Shown: positions 8,814 to 17,711 of the stretch, piece by piece
Position numbering within the stretch: the stretch's first letter is position 1
How the letters are laid out: the number at the start of each line of letters is the position of its first letter
Position numbers and translations under genes: made by a program
Notes under the pieces: model-generated
Seen by the model: the letters and a program-made list of their open reading frames with translations, nothing else
Told to the model about the DNA's origin: nothing
Databases searched by the model: none
NCBI GenBank assembly: GCA_017481575.1
Contig: JAFUPA010000007.1
Location: 1 to 64,000 of the forward strand
Origin: Clostridia bacterium
Lineage (GTDB): Bacteria; Bacillota; Clostridia; Oscillospirales; Acutalibacteraceae
Direction: 5' to 3'
Length of the DNA stretch: 64,000 nt

Positions 8814-10607
8814 TTGAAACCTTATATTTTAAAACCACACCTTACAAGAAAAATAACCTTTATGAAAAAGGACGACCCACGTGTGCCACAGGCTCTTTTT
8901 GAGACTGTTAACACAGCACCTGACCTTGCAGGCTTTCCTTATCCTCTTCCGTCAAAAAAGAGTGATTACACCTGCTTTGCAGAGGGAGCAAACGGTGTTA
9001 TCTGGTACGGCGCAACAACGGGTCTTACACGCTACGATGCAAAAGCCGAGCGTGCAGAAGATGTTATTATGTACTTCAGCGCTCACAGACACCTTGACAA
9101 CAACAATATTGATGCCATTCTCCCCGAGGGCGACAATGTATGGGTGCTCAACGGTGACAGCGTTTCGTATATCGAGATGATTATGCTCACTTGCGAGGAG
9201 CGAGGCGACCTCCTTCGTGAAGAAACACACAAGTATGTTATGCGTCGTGGTATGGTTTGCCATATGAACACAACAGAGCCGAAAAAAATCGAAACAGCTC
9301 TCGGCTATACCTCCTGCGACAACGACGGTACATTCACCGCAGGTCATTTTGTAGGCGAAGTTTTCAGATATGCAGTTCTTAAGCGTGAACTCGGTGCAGA
9401 CCACCCGAAAACTATCGAAGCAAGAAAAGCCGCAACACTCAACTGCGAGGCAATTCTTCTTCTTGCTTACGTTCACGGCAGAGAAGAGGGCTTTATTGCA
9501 CGTTCTTACCACGTGACAGGCGAGCCTTTGCCCGACGACGGACATTTTTACCAGAGAAAAGGCGATGTTGCAATCTGCTGTGAGACCAGCGAATCAAAGA
9601 AAACCGGCAGAGTGGGCGAGGAAGTACCCTGCACACATCCAATTCCCGACCGTCTTGCAAAGCTCTACCGTGATTTAGGTTATACGGAAGATGACATCGC
9701 ATACAAGGCAGATACAAGCAGTGACGAGGTTACCTGTCATTATATGCATATGCGCCTTGCTCACGATATTCTCGGCCCCGATGACCCTGAGCTGGACGAG
9801 ATTATCAAGGACGTATGCCGCCGCACAACCACACACATCATCAACGGCAATTTTGAATTCCTCGAGCATTCGGGTAAGCCGACAACCTGGGCAAAGTGGA
9901 GCAAGCGTTACTTTGCAACAGCAGGCTCAGGTTATGTTGATGCACCGCTCAATGCCTCGGAGATGCTTATGTACCTTAAGGTTACAATGCACGTTACAGG
10001 CGAAAGCGGACTCTGGCAGGAGACATATGACAAGCTGATTGCTGACGGTTATGCAGACCTTTCCGTGAAGCATTTTGACCGTTTCTTCCAGGGTGCAATC
10101 GGTGTTGGCGCTTCTCCCGAAGAGGATTTGATGTATGGTGATAACTTCCTTGCACTTCTTACATTCTGGATGCTTTGCACACTTGAAAAGGACGAGGAGC
10201 TTCTTGCAACATACCGCAGGGCATACAAGACCTGGTCAGGCACACTCCTGCGTGAAATGAATGCAGGCTACGCATTCCCGATGCTTGCTGGCTGTCCCGA
10301 TATCGAGCTTGATTTCGAACGTCTTGCAGACTGGTTCTATCGCCACGAGATAACAAGACACGCCGCTCTTCTCAACCTTGAGCGTCACGATGTTCCTATA
10401 AAGAGACTCCGCCACGGTGCAGATGTGCAAAAGGAAATTTCTGTTTTGCTTATGCCCGACGAGCGTTCAAACGAAAAATACGACCGCAACCCGTTCCAGC
10501 TTCTTGAGTATGACACAAGCAGAAACTCGCATTATGAGGGCTGTTACCCATACACATTTGCTTATTGGATGGGCAGATACTACGGCTTTATTGCAGAGGA
10601 GGCGTAA
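8814..10607 (+). CDS. Conserved hypothetical: short propeller-like N-terminus plus helical toroid
   Basis: The 597-aa protein begins with a TTG codon 6 nt after AGGAAAGG. Residues about 45-115 hold a beta-propeller-blade-like segment (FAEGANGVIWYGATTGLTRYD), like the 'regulator propeller' repeat. The remainder looks like an alpha/alpha toroid, with YKADTSSDEVTCHYMHM, HSGKPTTWAKWS and EEDLMYGDNFLALLTFWML. From memory these resemble a recurring family of uncharacterised bacterial proteins with DTSSDE and HSDDELAFL-type motifs; I cannot give a function. No signal peptide is seen. The next gene starts 2 bp after its stop, so the two are probably translationally coupled. Confidence 0.7.
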   Translation: MKPYILKPHLTRKITFMKKDDPRVPQALFETVNTAPDLAGFPYPLPSKKSDYTCFAEGANGVIWYGATTGLTRYDAKAERAEDVIMYFSAHRHLDNNNIDAILPEGDNVWVLNGDSVSYIEMIMLTCEERGDLLREETHKYVMRRGMVCHMNTTEPKKIETALGYTSCDNDGTFTAGHFVGEVFRYAVLKRELGADHPKTIEARKAATLNCEAILLLAYVHGREEGFIARSYHVTGEPLPDDGHFYQRKGDVAICCETSESKKTGRVGEEVPCTHPIPDRLAKLYRDLGYTEDDIAYKADTSSDEVTCHYMHMRLAHDILGPDDPELDEIIKDVCRRTTTHIINGNFEFLEHSGKPTTWAKWSKRYFATAGSGYVDAPLNASEMLMYLKVTMHVTGESGLWQETYDKLIADGYADLSVKHFDRFFQGAIGVGASPEEDLMYGDNFLALLTFWMLCTLEKDEELLATYRRAYKTWSGTLLREMNAGYAFPMLAGCPDIELDFERLADWFYRHEITRHAALLNLERHDVPIKRLRHGADVQKEISVLLMPDERSNEKYDRNPFQLLEYDTSRNSHYEGCYPYTFAYWMGRYYGFIAEEA

Positions 10608-10609
10608 AA

Positions 10610-11596
10610 ATGAGTAAGATTGCAGTTTTAAACGAATTCAGCATTGAGGCTGTAAGAGACGCCTTGCAGAAGCTGGACGATTTCAAAAAGCTTATCGTCA
10701 ACGGTCTTACCGCTTTCGAGTTAAACGAGCTTGAAAAAATCGACCCGACACTCTTTGATGCCGTAGCAAAGCAGATTGAAAAAGAAAGATGGTATCCGTC
10801 AGTCGGCTTGTGGGTAAGCGACGACAAGGATATGTCGGAAGAAAAGCTTATCAGAAACATTCTCTATTCCGTAACTTATTTCAAAGAAAAGTTCCAAAAG
10901 GAATACAGAGTTTTTCAGGGTGCAAAGATTTATAACGATGCTTTCACGCAGGTTATTTATAACGCAGGCTTTGATGCTTGTGTGCTTGACAGCGAAACCG
11001 AAACATATTGGCTCGACAGTGCCGCTTACACAAGAACTCTCGTTTATTCCGACCTTGAAAAGGTTGATGTCAACGACATTGATGACGACTTTATAAAGGC
11101 AAACGACTTCGAGTCTGTTGAGGACGAGGTTATGGCAGTTTATCAGAGAGACCTTGACCTTAAGAGCGTTAAACAGCCCGTTTATTCGGGCGAGGCAACC
11201 GAAGCAGAGAAGCTTCTTGAAAAGGCAGAGAGAATTTGCGTTCAGCAGGGCAGAAAAGAGAACGAGGATATTCAGAATTGCTGGATTTCACTCTTCCTCG
11301 GTGAAGAAGACACAGCCGCCGATGTTGCAGAAAAAATTATCGGTGACAGCGTTATTGATGAAGATTTCATCAAATTCAATTTCGACGAGGTTAAAATCCT
11401 CAGCGTAAAATATGCCGAGGACGGTAGCGACGATGTTGTTATCCGAATTAAGGAAACAGCAGGCAAGGAGAAAGCTCTCACCGTTATGTGCGATGCACTT
11501 GACGCAGGCTTCCGTGCAGAGATTCTTCCCTATGAACTCCAGACCTTCCGTATTATTAAGGATGGTTTTGTAGAAGAAACACCTATAGGTGAATAA
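10610..11596 (+). CDS. Miniature GH38-like protein, probably catalytically dead
   Basis: The 328-aa protein reads as a heavily shortened family-38 alpha-mannosidase. Residues 60-95 (RWYPSVGLWVSDDKDMSEEK...YSVTYFKEKF) mirror the GH38 segment with GRWE-VGGMWVE-D and RQ-YG-RYFKEEFG; residues 104-121 (GAKIYNDAFTQVIYNAGF) mirror the block that carries the nucleophile PDVFGYS, but the Asp is not there. Residues 261-314 (VKYAEDGSDDVVIRIKETAG ... LPYELQTFRI) mirror the C-terminal GH38 beta domain (K-AED---V-R-YE--G, then P-EI-T). Normal GH38 enzymes exceed 800 aa. The start follows SD GAGGAGG. A binding or regulatory role is inference. Confidence 0.65.
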   Translation: MSKIAVLNEFSIEAVRDALQKLDDFKKLIVNGLTAFELNELEKIDPTLFDAVAKQIEKERWYPSVGLWVSDDKDMSEEKLIRNILYSVTYFKEKFQKEYRVFQGAKIYNDAFTQVIYNAGFDACVLDSETETYWLDSAAYTRTLVYSDLEKVDVNDIDDDFIKANDFESVEDEVMAVYQRDLDLKSVKQPVYSGEATEAEKLLEKAERICVQQGRKENEDIQNCWISLFLGEEDTAADVAEKIIGDSVIDEDFIKFNFDEVKILSVKYAEDGSDDVVIRIKETAGKEKALTVMCDALDAGFRAEILPYELQTFRIIKDGFVEETPIGE

Positions 11597-11611
11597 AACA
11601 GGGGATAACAA

Positions 11612-11645
11612 AAAACCTACGAAGATTTGCTTCTTCGTAGGTTTT
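11612..11645. terminator. Bidirectional terminator between convergent operons
   Basis: A perfect 13-bp stem AAAACCTACGAAG / CTTCGTAGGTTTT with an 8-nt loop. A and T runs on both sides let it serve the mini-GH38 operon (plus) and the isc-mnmA operon (minus). Confidence 0.85.
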
Positions 11646-11649
11646 ACTT

Positions 11650-12720
11650 TTACACTATCGTTCCGCCGCCGACAACAATGTCACCGTCGTAGAATACAAC
11701 TGCCTGACCGGGTGCAATCGCACGCTGTGGCTCGTCAAAAACTACGCTGACGTCTCCATTTTCAAGCGGAGTTATTGTCGCATCGGTTTCCTTTTGCTTG
11801 TATCTTACCTTTGCCTTTACACGCATAGGCTCTGTCAGTTTTTCAATCGAAATAAAATTGACGTCAGTCGCTGTGAGTGTTGAAGAGAAAAGGTCATCGT
11901 TTGAGCCGAGGACAACCTCGTTTCTGTCAAGGTCCTTGCTCACTACATAATACGGCGCCTTTGCGGCTATTCCCAAGCCCTTTCGCTGACCGATTGTGTA
12001 GTTGATAATTCCTTTATGCTGTGCAATGATGTTGCCGTCAAGGTCAACAAAGTTGCCGTTTTCAAACTTAAAGCCGCACCATTCTTCAATGAAGCGTGCA
12101 TAATTTCCGTCGGGAACAAAGCAGATGTCCTGACTGTCGTGCTTGTCAGCGTTCACAAAGCCCTGTTCTTCGGCAATTTTTCTTGCCTCGTGCTTTGTCA
12201 TTGAGCCGAGAGGGAAGATGATGTGCTTCAACTGATCCTGTGTGAGTGAGTAAAGAACATAGCTCTGGTCCTTTGACTCGTCAACGGCTTTTTTTAAGAG
12301 ATAACGTCCGCTTTTCTCGTCAAATTCCGTAATTGCATAGTGTCCCGTAACCACATAGTCAAATTCAAGCTCCTTCGCCCTTTTCATAAGCTGGTCAAAC
12401 TTGATGTAACGGTTACAGTCGATGCAGGGATTGGGCGTTCTGCCGTTGCGGTAAGCGTCAACAAAGCGTGAAATAACGTGCAGTTTAAAATTATCTGTGT
12501 AATTAAAAACATAATAGGGGATTCCGAGCCTGCCGGCTACACTACGTGCGTCGTCCACATCGTCAGCCGAACAGCAGGTTTTTTCACTTTTTACACCTAT
12601 ATCCTCATTGTGAAACAGCTTCATCGTCACGCCTATGGTCTCGTAGCCCTGCTGACTTATCAAATAAGCGGCGACGGAGCTGTCAACTCCGCCGCTCATG
12701 GCGATCATAGCCTTTTTCAT
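11650..12720 (-). CDS. mnmA: tRNA-specific 2-thiouridylase MnmA
   Basis: The 356-aa protein has the PP-loop SGGVDSSVAAYLI, the tRNA-binding insertion, the two catalytic cysteines (in TPNPCIDCNRYIKF and DSQDICFVPDGNY), the KGIINYTIGQRKGLGI motif and the C-terminal beta-barrel. MnmA adenylates U34 of Lys, Glu and Gln tRNAs and inserts sulfur. It lies 3 bp downstream of iscU and after iscS, the usual Firmicute arrangement in which the desulfurase supplies persulfide sulfur to MnmA. Confidence 0.96.
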   Translation of the reverse strand: MKKAMIAMSGGVDSSVAAYLISQQGYETIGVTMKLFHNEDIGVKSEKTCCSADDVDDARSVAGRLGIPYYVFNYTDNFKLHVISRFVDAYRNGRTPNPCIDCNRYIKFDQLMKRAKELEFDYVVTGHYAITEFDEKSGRYLLKKAVDESKDQSYVLYSLTQDQLKHIIFPLGSMTKHEARKIAEEQGFVNADKHDSQDICFVPDGNYARFIEEWCGFKFENGNFVDLDGNIIAQHKGIINYTIGQRKGLGIAAKAPYYVVSKDLDRNEVVLGSNDDLFSSTLTATDVNFISIEKLTEPMRVKAKVRYKQKETDATITPLENGDVSVVFDEPQRAIAPGQAVVFYDGDIVVGGGTIV

Positions 12721-12723
12721 AAT

Positions 12724-13173
12724 TTAGCCCTCGTGTCCGCAGGACTCACAGCCGTCACAGTGACCGCCGCAGGAGCCGCCGAAGATTTCGGGGTCAAGCT
12801 CAATGCCGTTCTTTGTGTAATAGTCGGCAAGTGCTGCCTTAACAGCCTGCTCTGCAAGCACCGAACAATGGATTTTTGCCGGCGGAAGTCCGTCAAGAGC
12901 CTCAACAACAGCCTTGTTGCTGAGTTGGAGAGCGTCCTCAACCTTCTGTCCCTTAATCATTTCGGTTGCCATTGAGCTTGTTGCGATAGCAGAAGCACAG
13001 CCGAATGTGTTGAACTTGACATCGGCAATAATTCCGTCCTCAATCTTGAGGTAAATTTTCATTATATCTCCGCACTTTGCGTTACCAACCTCACCAACGC
13101 CGTCTGCGCTTTCCATTTTGCCGAGGTTTCTTGGGTTTTCAAAGTGGTCCATAACCTTTGCGCTGTATGCCAT
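12724..13173 (-). CDS. iscU: Fe-S cluster scaffold, IscU/NifU N-terminal type
   Basis: The 149-aa protein has the IscU fold start YSAKVMDHFENPRNLG and the three cluster-ligand cysteines in NAKCGDIM, FGCASAIATSS and KIHCSVLAEQAV. It assembles nascent [2Fe-2S] or [4Fe-4S] clusters from sulfur delivered by IscS. After the conserved domain it has an extra Cys/Gly-rich tail (GGSCGGHCDGCESCGHEG), absent from E. coli IscU, which may bind metal. It sits between iscS and mnmA with 2-3 bp gaps. Confidence 0.93.
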   Translation of the reverse strand: MAYSAKVMDHFENPRNLGKMESADGVGEVGNAKCGDIMKIYLKIEDGIIADVKFNTFGCASAIATSSMATEMIKGQKVEDALQLSNKAVVEALDGLPPAKIHCSVLAEQAVKAALADYYTKNGIELDPEIFGGSCGGHCDGCESCGHEG

Positions 13174-13175
13174 AG

Positions 13176-14357
13176 TTAGTTCTCTCCTTTCATAATCTTT
13201 TCCCAGACAGGGGACATATCACGCAGTCTTTCCACAACAAGCGGAAGCTGCTCAATTATATAGTCAATTTCGTCGTTTGTATTGTATTCGCTAAGGGAAA
13301 GTCTCAACGAGCCGTGTGCAATTTCGTGCGGAAGACCGAGAGCGAGCAAAACGTGGCTCGGGTCGAGTGAACCTGATGTGCAGGCAGAGCCCGAAGAACC
13401 GCAGATTCCCTTAAGGTCGAGGTAAAGCAGAAGTGACTCACCCTCAATACCCTCAAAGCAGAAGCTCACGTTACCGGGAAGACGGGGAGAACGTCCGCCG
13501 TTAACTCTTGTACGTGGAATGATTTTAACAATTTCGTCAATAAGTTTGTCACGAAGAGCGGATACGTATTCAATATTTTTGTCCATTTCTGCACAGCTCT
13601 TTTTAAGAGCCGCAGCAGTAGCCGCAATGGCAGGTGTGTTTGTTGTGCCGGGACGCTTGTTGCGTTCCTGTGCACCGCCCTGCATAAAGCCGATAAGAGG
13701 AATACCCTTGCGGCAGTAGAGAGCACCGATACCCTTCGGACCGTGGAACTTGTGAGCGGAGAAGGAGAGCATATCAATGTTCTGCTCTTTTACGTTAATC
13801 GGAAGGTGACCGACAGCCTGAACAGCATCTGTGTGGAAATAAATTCCCTTTTCCTTGCAGATTTTGCCGATTTCATCAACGGGCTGAATAGTACCGATTT
13901 CGTTGTTTGCGTACATAATTGTAACAAGGCAGGTCTCGTCCTTGATAGCCTTTGTGAACTCATCAATACGGACATAACCGTCCTCATGCACGTCAAGATA
14001 TGTTACTTCAAAGCCTTCTTTTTCAAGCTTCATCAAGGTGTGAAGCACAGCGTGATGCTCAAAAGAGGTTGAAATAATGTGTTTTTTGCCTTTCTTTGCA
14101 CCGAGGCGAGCGGCATTTGTAATAGCCCAGTTGTCGGACTCCGTACCGCCTGATGTAAAGTAAATTTCGTTGGCGTCAGCGCCGATACATTCGGCAATCT
14201 CACGCCTTGCCTGCAACACGACGTCAGCAGCAGCCTGTCCCGAATGGTGCATACTTGAAGCATTGCCGTAGTTGTCACGAAGACACTCGACCATAACCTC
14301 AAGAGCTTCAGGGCAGAGAGCTGTTGTCGCAGCGTTGTCTGCGTAAACAGTTTTCAT
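13176..14357 (-). CDS. iscS: Cysteine desulfurase IscS/NifS
   Basis: The 393-aa PLP enzyme has the PLP-lysine motif SFSAHKFHGPKGIGALY, the substrate-loop cysteine in GSSGSACTSGS, and the N-terminal VYADNAATTALCPEALEVM. It removes sulfur from cysteine to give an enzyme persulfide that feeds IscU and MnmA. It is the first gene of the operon. No Rrf2-family regulator (IscR) gene is adjacent, unlike many isc operons. The SD (AGGCGA) is modest. Confidence 0.95.
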   Translation of the reverse strand: MKTVYADNAATTALCPEALEVMVECLRDNYGNASSMHHSGQAAADVVLQARREIAECIGADANEIYFTSGGTESDNWAITNAARLGAKKGKKHIISTSFEHHAVLHTLMKLEKEGFEVTYLDVHEDGYVRIDEFTKAIKDETCLVTIMYANNEIGTIQPVDEIGKICKEKGIYFHTDAVQAVGHLPINVKEQNIDMLSFSAHKFHGPKGIGALYCRKGIPLIGFMQGGAQERNKRPGTTNTPAIAATAAALKKSCAEMDKNIEYVSALRDKLIDEIVKIIPRTRVNGGRSPRLPGNVSFCFEGIEGESLLLYLDLKGICGSSGSACTSGSLDPSHVLLALGLPHEIAHGSLRLSLSEYNTNDEIDYIIEQLPLVVERLRDMSPVWEKIMKGEN

Positions 14358-14422
14358 TAAAATCGCCTGACTTTCTTTTGTTTTTTGATTTGGACTTAAA
14401 CAAAGTTGAAAGCAATGACTAA

Positions 14423-14451
14423 ATCCTACTTATGGTATTTTACTACCACAA
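14423..14451 (-). promoter_or_regulatory. Candidate promoter of iscS-iscU-mnmA
   Basis: Minus strand: -35 TTGTGG (14451-14446), 17-bp spacer, -10 TAGGAT (14428-14423). The spacer and -10 read TACCATAAGTAGGAT, which loosely resembles an Rrf2/IscR-type site; that is a guess. The 316-bp gap 14358-14673 otherwise holds only AT-rich DNA and the MATE promoter region (TATAAT at 14636-14641, weak -35). Confidence 0.4.
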
Positions 14452-14673
14452 GAAATTATACTATATGAAATTCAATTTTTCAATTCGTATTTGTTAGAAT
14501 TAGCTAACCGTAAATGCGAAAAAACTGTATATTTTTTCCTTAATTCGGCATAAAGTCACATTAGTGCGGTAATATAAACAAAAAAACGTGCCGTAAAAAG
14601 AAAAACTTTGTTATTCCAAAAGGGGAATTATATGTTATAATTATCAGCATTAAAAATCAGTTAGGAGAAAACT

Positions 14674-16032
14674 ATGGAGCAAAACAAAATGGGCGTTATG
14701 CCCGTAAACAAATTGATTATCAATATGTCCCTGCCGATGATTGTTTCGATGCTCGTTCAGGCTATGTATAATATAGTTGACTCGGTTTTTGTCGGTATGG
14801 TAAGTGAGCAGTCGTTGACGGCGGTTTCGCTTGCGTTCCCCGCACAGAACCTTATGATTGGTGTTGCAACGGGTACAGCTGTCGGTGTAAATGCCCTTGT
14901 GTCCCGTTCATTGGGAGCACGTGATTTTGAAAAGGCAAACAAGGTGGCGGAAAACGGTGTTTTTCTGTCTCTTCTGAGTGCAGTTGCCTTTTTGCTTTTC
15001 GGTCTTTTCGGTGCAGAGCTTTTTATGCGTTCGCAGACGGACGTCGAGTTCATTGTTCAGGAGGGTACTGCTTACCTGCAGGTGTGTTGCGGACTTTCTT
15101 TTGGTGTTTATTTTGAAATTATTTACGAGAGACTTTTGCAGTCAACGGGCAGAACCTTTTACACAATGATTACTCAGGGTGTCGGCGCAATAATAAACAT
15201 TATCCTCGACCCCGTGTTTATCTTTGTATTTAAAATGGGTGTACAAGGTGCGGCTATCGCAACCGTTATCGGTCAGATTGCCGCTTGTATTATCGCTATA
15301 ATTCTCAACACAAAGAAAAATTCCGAAATCAGCCTTAACTTTAAAAAGTTCCGTCCTGACGGCAGAATTATCGGTCAGATATACAAAATCGGTGTGCCGT
15401 CAATCCTTATGGTTGCAATTGGCTCGGTTATGACCTTCTGTATGAATAAAATCCTTATTTCATACACTCCGGGTAAGGAGACATCGGCAACGGTTTATGG
15501 AGCATTCTTTAAGCTGAACAGTTTTATCTGTATGCCGATTTTCGGTCTTAACAACGGCGTTATACCTATTATAGCCTACAACTACGGCGCACGCAAAAGA
15601 GACAGAATGTTAAAAACCGTCAAGCTTGCCGCTGTTTATGCCGAAATGTTCAGTATGCTTGGTGCTGTGCTGTTTTTAACAATTCCGCACATTCTGCTCA
15701 AGTTTTTCAGCGCATCTCCCGAGATGCTCGAAATCGGTATACCTGCCTTGAGAATAATCGGCTCAAGCTTCATTCTGGCAGGCATCTGTATTGCCTTGAG
15801 CTCGGCATTCCAGGCTTTGGGCAAGAGCTTTTTCTCAATGCTCGTTTCGCTTATCCGTCAGCTTCTGGTACTCACTCCCGTGGCATATTTCCTTGCACGC
15901 TACGGTATGCAAATCGGCAACCCCGATCTTGTATGGTGGGCTTACCCCGTGGCAGAATTCACTTCACTCATTGTTTCAATTATCTTTTTTATCTATCTTT
16001 ACAAGACTGTTATATCAAAGATTGAAAAATAA
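14674..16032 (+). CDS. MATE family efflux transporter
   Basis: The 452-aa protein has about twelve hydrophobic segments and the two MatE halves typical of NorM/DinF-like pumps: NKLIINMSLPMIVSMLVQAMYNIVDSVFVG at the start, VNALVSRSLGARDFEKAN, and the second half beginning GVPSILMVAIGSVMTF with LNNGVIPIIAYNYGARK. It would export drugs or metabolites by Na+ or H+ exchange. It is a single-gene unit. The SD (TTAGGAGAAA) is good. No substrate can be read from the sequence. Confidence 0.92.
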   Translation: MEQNKMGVMPVNKLIINMSLPMIVSMLVQAMYNIVDSVFVGMVSEQSLTAVSLAFPAQNLMIGVATGTAVGVNALVSRSLGARDFEKANKVAENGVFLSLLSAVAFLLFGLFGAELFMRSQTDVEFIVQEGTAYLQVCCGLSFGVYFEIIYERLLQSTGRTFYTMITQGVGAIINIILDPVFIFVFKMGVQGAAIATVIGQIAACIIAIILNTKKNSEISLNFKKFRPDGRIIGQIYKIGVPSILMVAIGSVMTFCMNKILISYTPGKETSATVYGAFFKLNSFICMPIFGLNNGVIPIIAYNYGARKRDRMLKTVKLAAVYAEMFSMLGAVLFLTIPHILLKFFSASPEMLEIGIPALRIIGSSFILAGICIALSSAFQALGKSFFSMLVSLIRQLLVLTPVAYFLARYGMQIGNPDLVWWAYPVAEFTSLIVSIIFFIYLYKTVISKIEK

Positions 16033-16039
16033 AAGTATT

Positions 16040-16070
16040 GCGATATCCTTCAAAAGGGTATCGCTTTTTT
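16040..16070 (+). terminator. Terminator after the MATE gene
   Basis: GCGATATCCTT / AAGGGTATCGC stem followed by TTTTTT. Confidence 0.85.
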
Positions 16071-16124
16071 GTTTTAAAGGAAATATCAACAAAACACACC
16101 GTTGATTTTTATAGAAATTACAAA

Positions 16125-16154
16125 TTGACCTAAAAGAATAAAAGGTGGTACAAT
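16125..16154 (+). promoter_or_regulatory. Candidate promoter of the GPH transporter gene
   Basis: -35 TTGACC (16125-16130), 18-bp spacer, -10 TACAAT (16149-16154). The SD AAAGGAGA follows before the ATG at 16188. Confidence 0.6.
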
Positions 16155-16187
16155 TTAATAGTATTATAATTCCAAAGGAGACTTACT

Positions 16188-17618
16188 ATGCAAGCTGCTC
16201 AATCAAAGCTTGGTGCTGAAAACCAAAAGCACGTCAAAACGAGTGAATTTATACTTTATCTCATCGGTGTTTTCTTTTACACCAATATGACGGGAATGGT
16301 CGGTTCGTACCGAAACGCATACCTTGTCAATGTTTTAAGATTATCAGAGGATCAGGCAACAACCTTCAACACGCTTGTCAGCGTGATCGGATTTATCCTT
16401 AACTTCTTCATCGTTATGTATATCGACGGCAGAAAAATGGGCAAGGGCGGCAAATTCAAACCCCTTGCAATGCTTGTTGCCGTACCGATGGGTGCTTTGC
16501 TGATGCTTTCGTTCTGGACACCGTCGGGACTTGCAGGCACAGCGCTTATGATTTACATTGTAACGGTAGCTGTTTTGTGGGGCATTATGTGTAACTTCGG
16601 CGGCTCGGTGAATATGGTTGCAAATGTTATGACACCGAATATGAAAGAGCGTGACAACATACTTTCTTTCAGGAGTATTTCGTCGGCTGTCGGCAACTCT
16701 GCACCGCTTGTTATAGTGCTTGTTATCGGACTTATCTGGAAGGATAACGAGGGCTTGCAGTACATAATCGGAGCAGGTCTCTGCGGAGCGGTGGGAATTA
16801 TCACGGTGCTTCTGGGTATGAATACCGTTAAGGAAAGAGTGCCCTATACAGCAGAAAAGAAAAATCCGCTCGAGGGCTTTGGCAGCATTTTAAAGAACAA
16901 GTATGCCTGGGTTATTATTATTTCGGAATTTTTAAAGAGCTTCAGAGGTCTTGCAACATATATGGGCCCGTTCCTTGCGGCGGCACTCCTCGGTTCAACA
17001 TCAAAGTTCCTTCTTTTCGGACTTCCGACGGGTATCGGTACTGCTGTAGGTATGCTTGTAATCAACTTCCTTTTAAAGAAATTCAACTCAAAGGTTTTGT
17101 ATATCGCAAGCGGCATTTATTCAATCATTGCAAACACAGCGGCGTTTATAATCGGTTATATTTACTTCAACAATCCGAATTCTGTTTTGCAGATTGTTTT
17201 CATCGTTTTCCTGTTCCTTATCGGCTTGCAGTTCGGTGCATCAAATCTTCTGCCGTCAATGTTCCAGGCAGACGTGCTTGAGGATATGGAGGTTAAAACA
17301 GGCAAACGTCTTGATGCTTCTCTTCCGTTCGTTATTTCAATCGGCACTCTTATCAGCGGCACGATTGCAAGCGGTTTGGCACCGCAGGTGCTTTATGGTG
17401 ACGGCTCAATCATTCAGTATATTCAGCCGTCCGAGCTTGACCCCAACCCTGTGCAGAGCCTTAAGACAAAAATTCTTATGCTGTTCTTCTATACAATAGT
17501 TCACGGCATTATGATGTTCCTTGCAGGTGTTCCGTTCTTCTTCTACAAGCTGACCGGCAAGACCAAAGAGGAAGTGCATCAAAAGGTGCTTGAAATGAGA
17601 GAAAAGACAACTAAATAA
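16188..17618 (+). CDS. MFS transporter, GPH (glycoside-pentoside-hexuronide) type
   Basis: The 476-aa protein has about twelve membrane segments. The segment FQADVLEDMEVKTGKRLDAS before TM10 is the characteristic GPH/MFS_2 motif (ADVxDYxxxxTGxR), and the central loop NTVKERVPYTAEKKNPL fits the same family. These carriers import sugars or glycosides with Na+ or H+. No metabolic gene is adjacent, so the substrate is unknown; the TetR-type regulator encoded convergently downstream is a possible but unproven partner. It has its own promoter and terminator. Confidence 0.82.
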   Translation: MQAAQSKLGAENQKHVKTSEFILYLIGVFFYTNMTGMVGSYRNAYLVNVLRLSEDQATTFNTLVSVIGFILNFFIVMYIDGRKMGKGGKFKPLAMLVAVPMGALLMLSFWTPSGLAGTALMIYIVTVAVLWGIMCNFGGSVNMVANVMTPNMKERDNILSFRSISSAVGNSAPLVIVLVIGLIWKDNEGLQYIIGAGLCGAVGIITVLLGMNTVKERVPYTAEKKNPLEGFGSILKNKYAWVIIISEFLKSFRGLATYMGPFLAAALLGSTSKFLLFGLPTGIGTAVGMLVINFLLKKFNSKVLYIASGIYSIIANTAAFIIGYIYFNNPNSVLQIVFIVFLFLIGLQFGASNLLPSMFQADVLEDMEVKTGKRLDASLPFVISIGTLISGTIASGLAPQVLYGDGSIIQYIQPSELDPNPVQSLKTKILMLFFYTIVHGIMMFLAGVPFFFYKLTGKTKEEVHQKVLEMREKTTK

Positions 17619-17630
17619 TATAAAAGAAAA

Positions 17631-17670
17631 ACTGACACTTTCGGAAATGGAAGTGTCAGTTATATTTTTT
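17631..17670. terminator. Terminator between transporter and TetR gene
   Basis: A perfect 10-bp stem ACTGACACTT / AAGTGTCAGT with a 10-nt loop is followed by TATATTTTTT; upstream AAAAGAAAAA lets it act on the minus strand too. Confidence 0.85.
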
Positions 17671-17711
17671 GAAAAAATATTCTTTTCGGTTAGTTTAACG
17701 AATTTAGCTTT

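Noticed and set aside
14358..14673. Riboswitch or T-box upstream of iscS or the MATE gene
   Set aside because: The region is AT-rich with no conserved riboswitch core or terminator/antiterminator pair that I can recognise.
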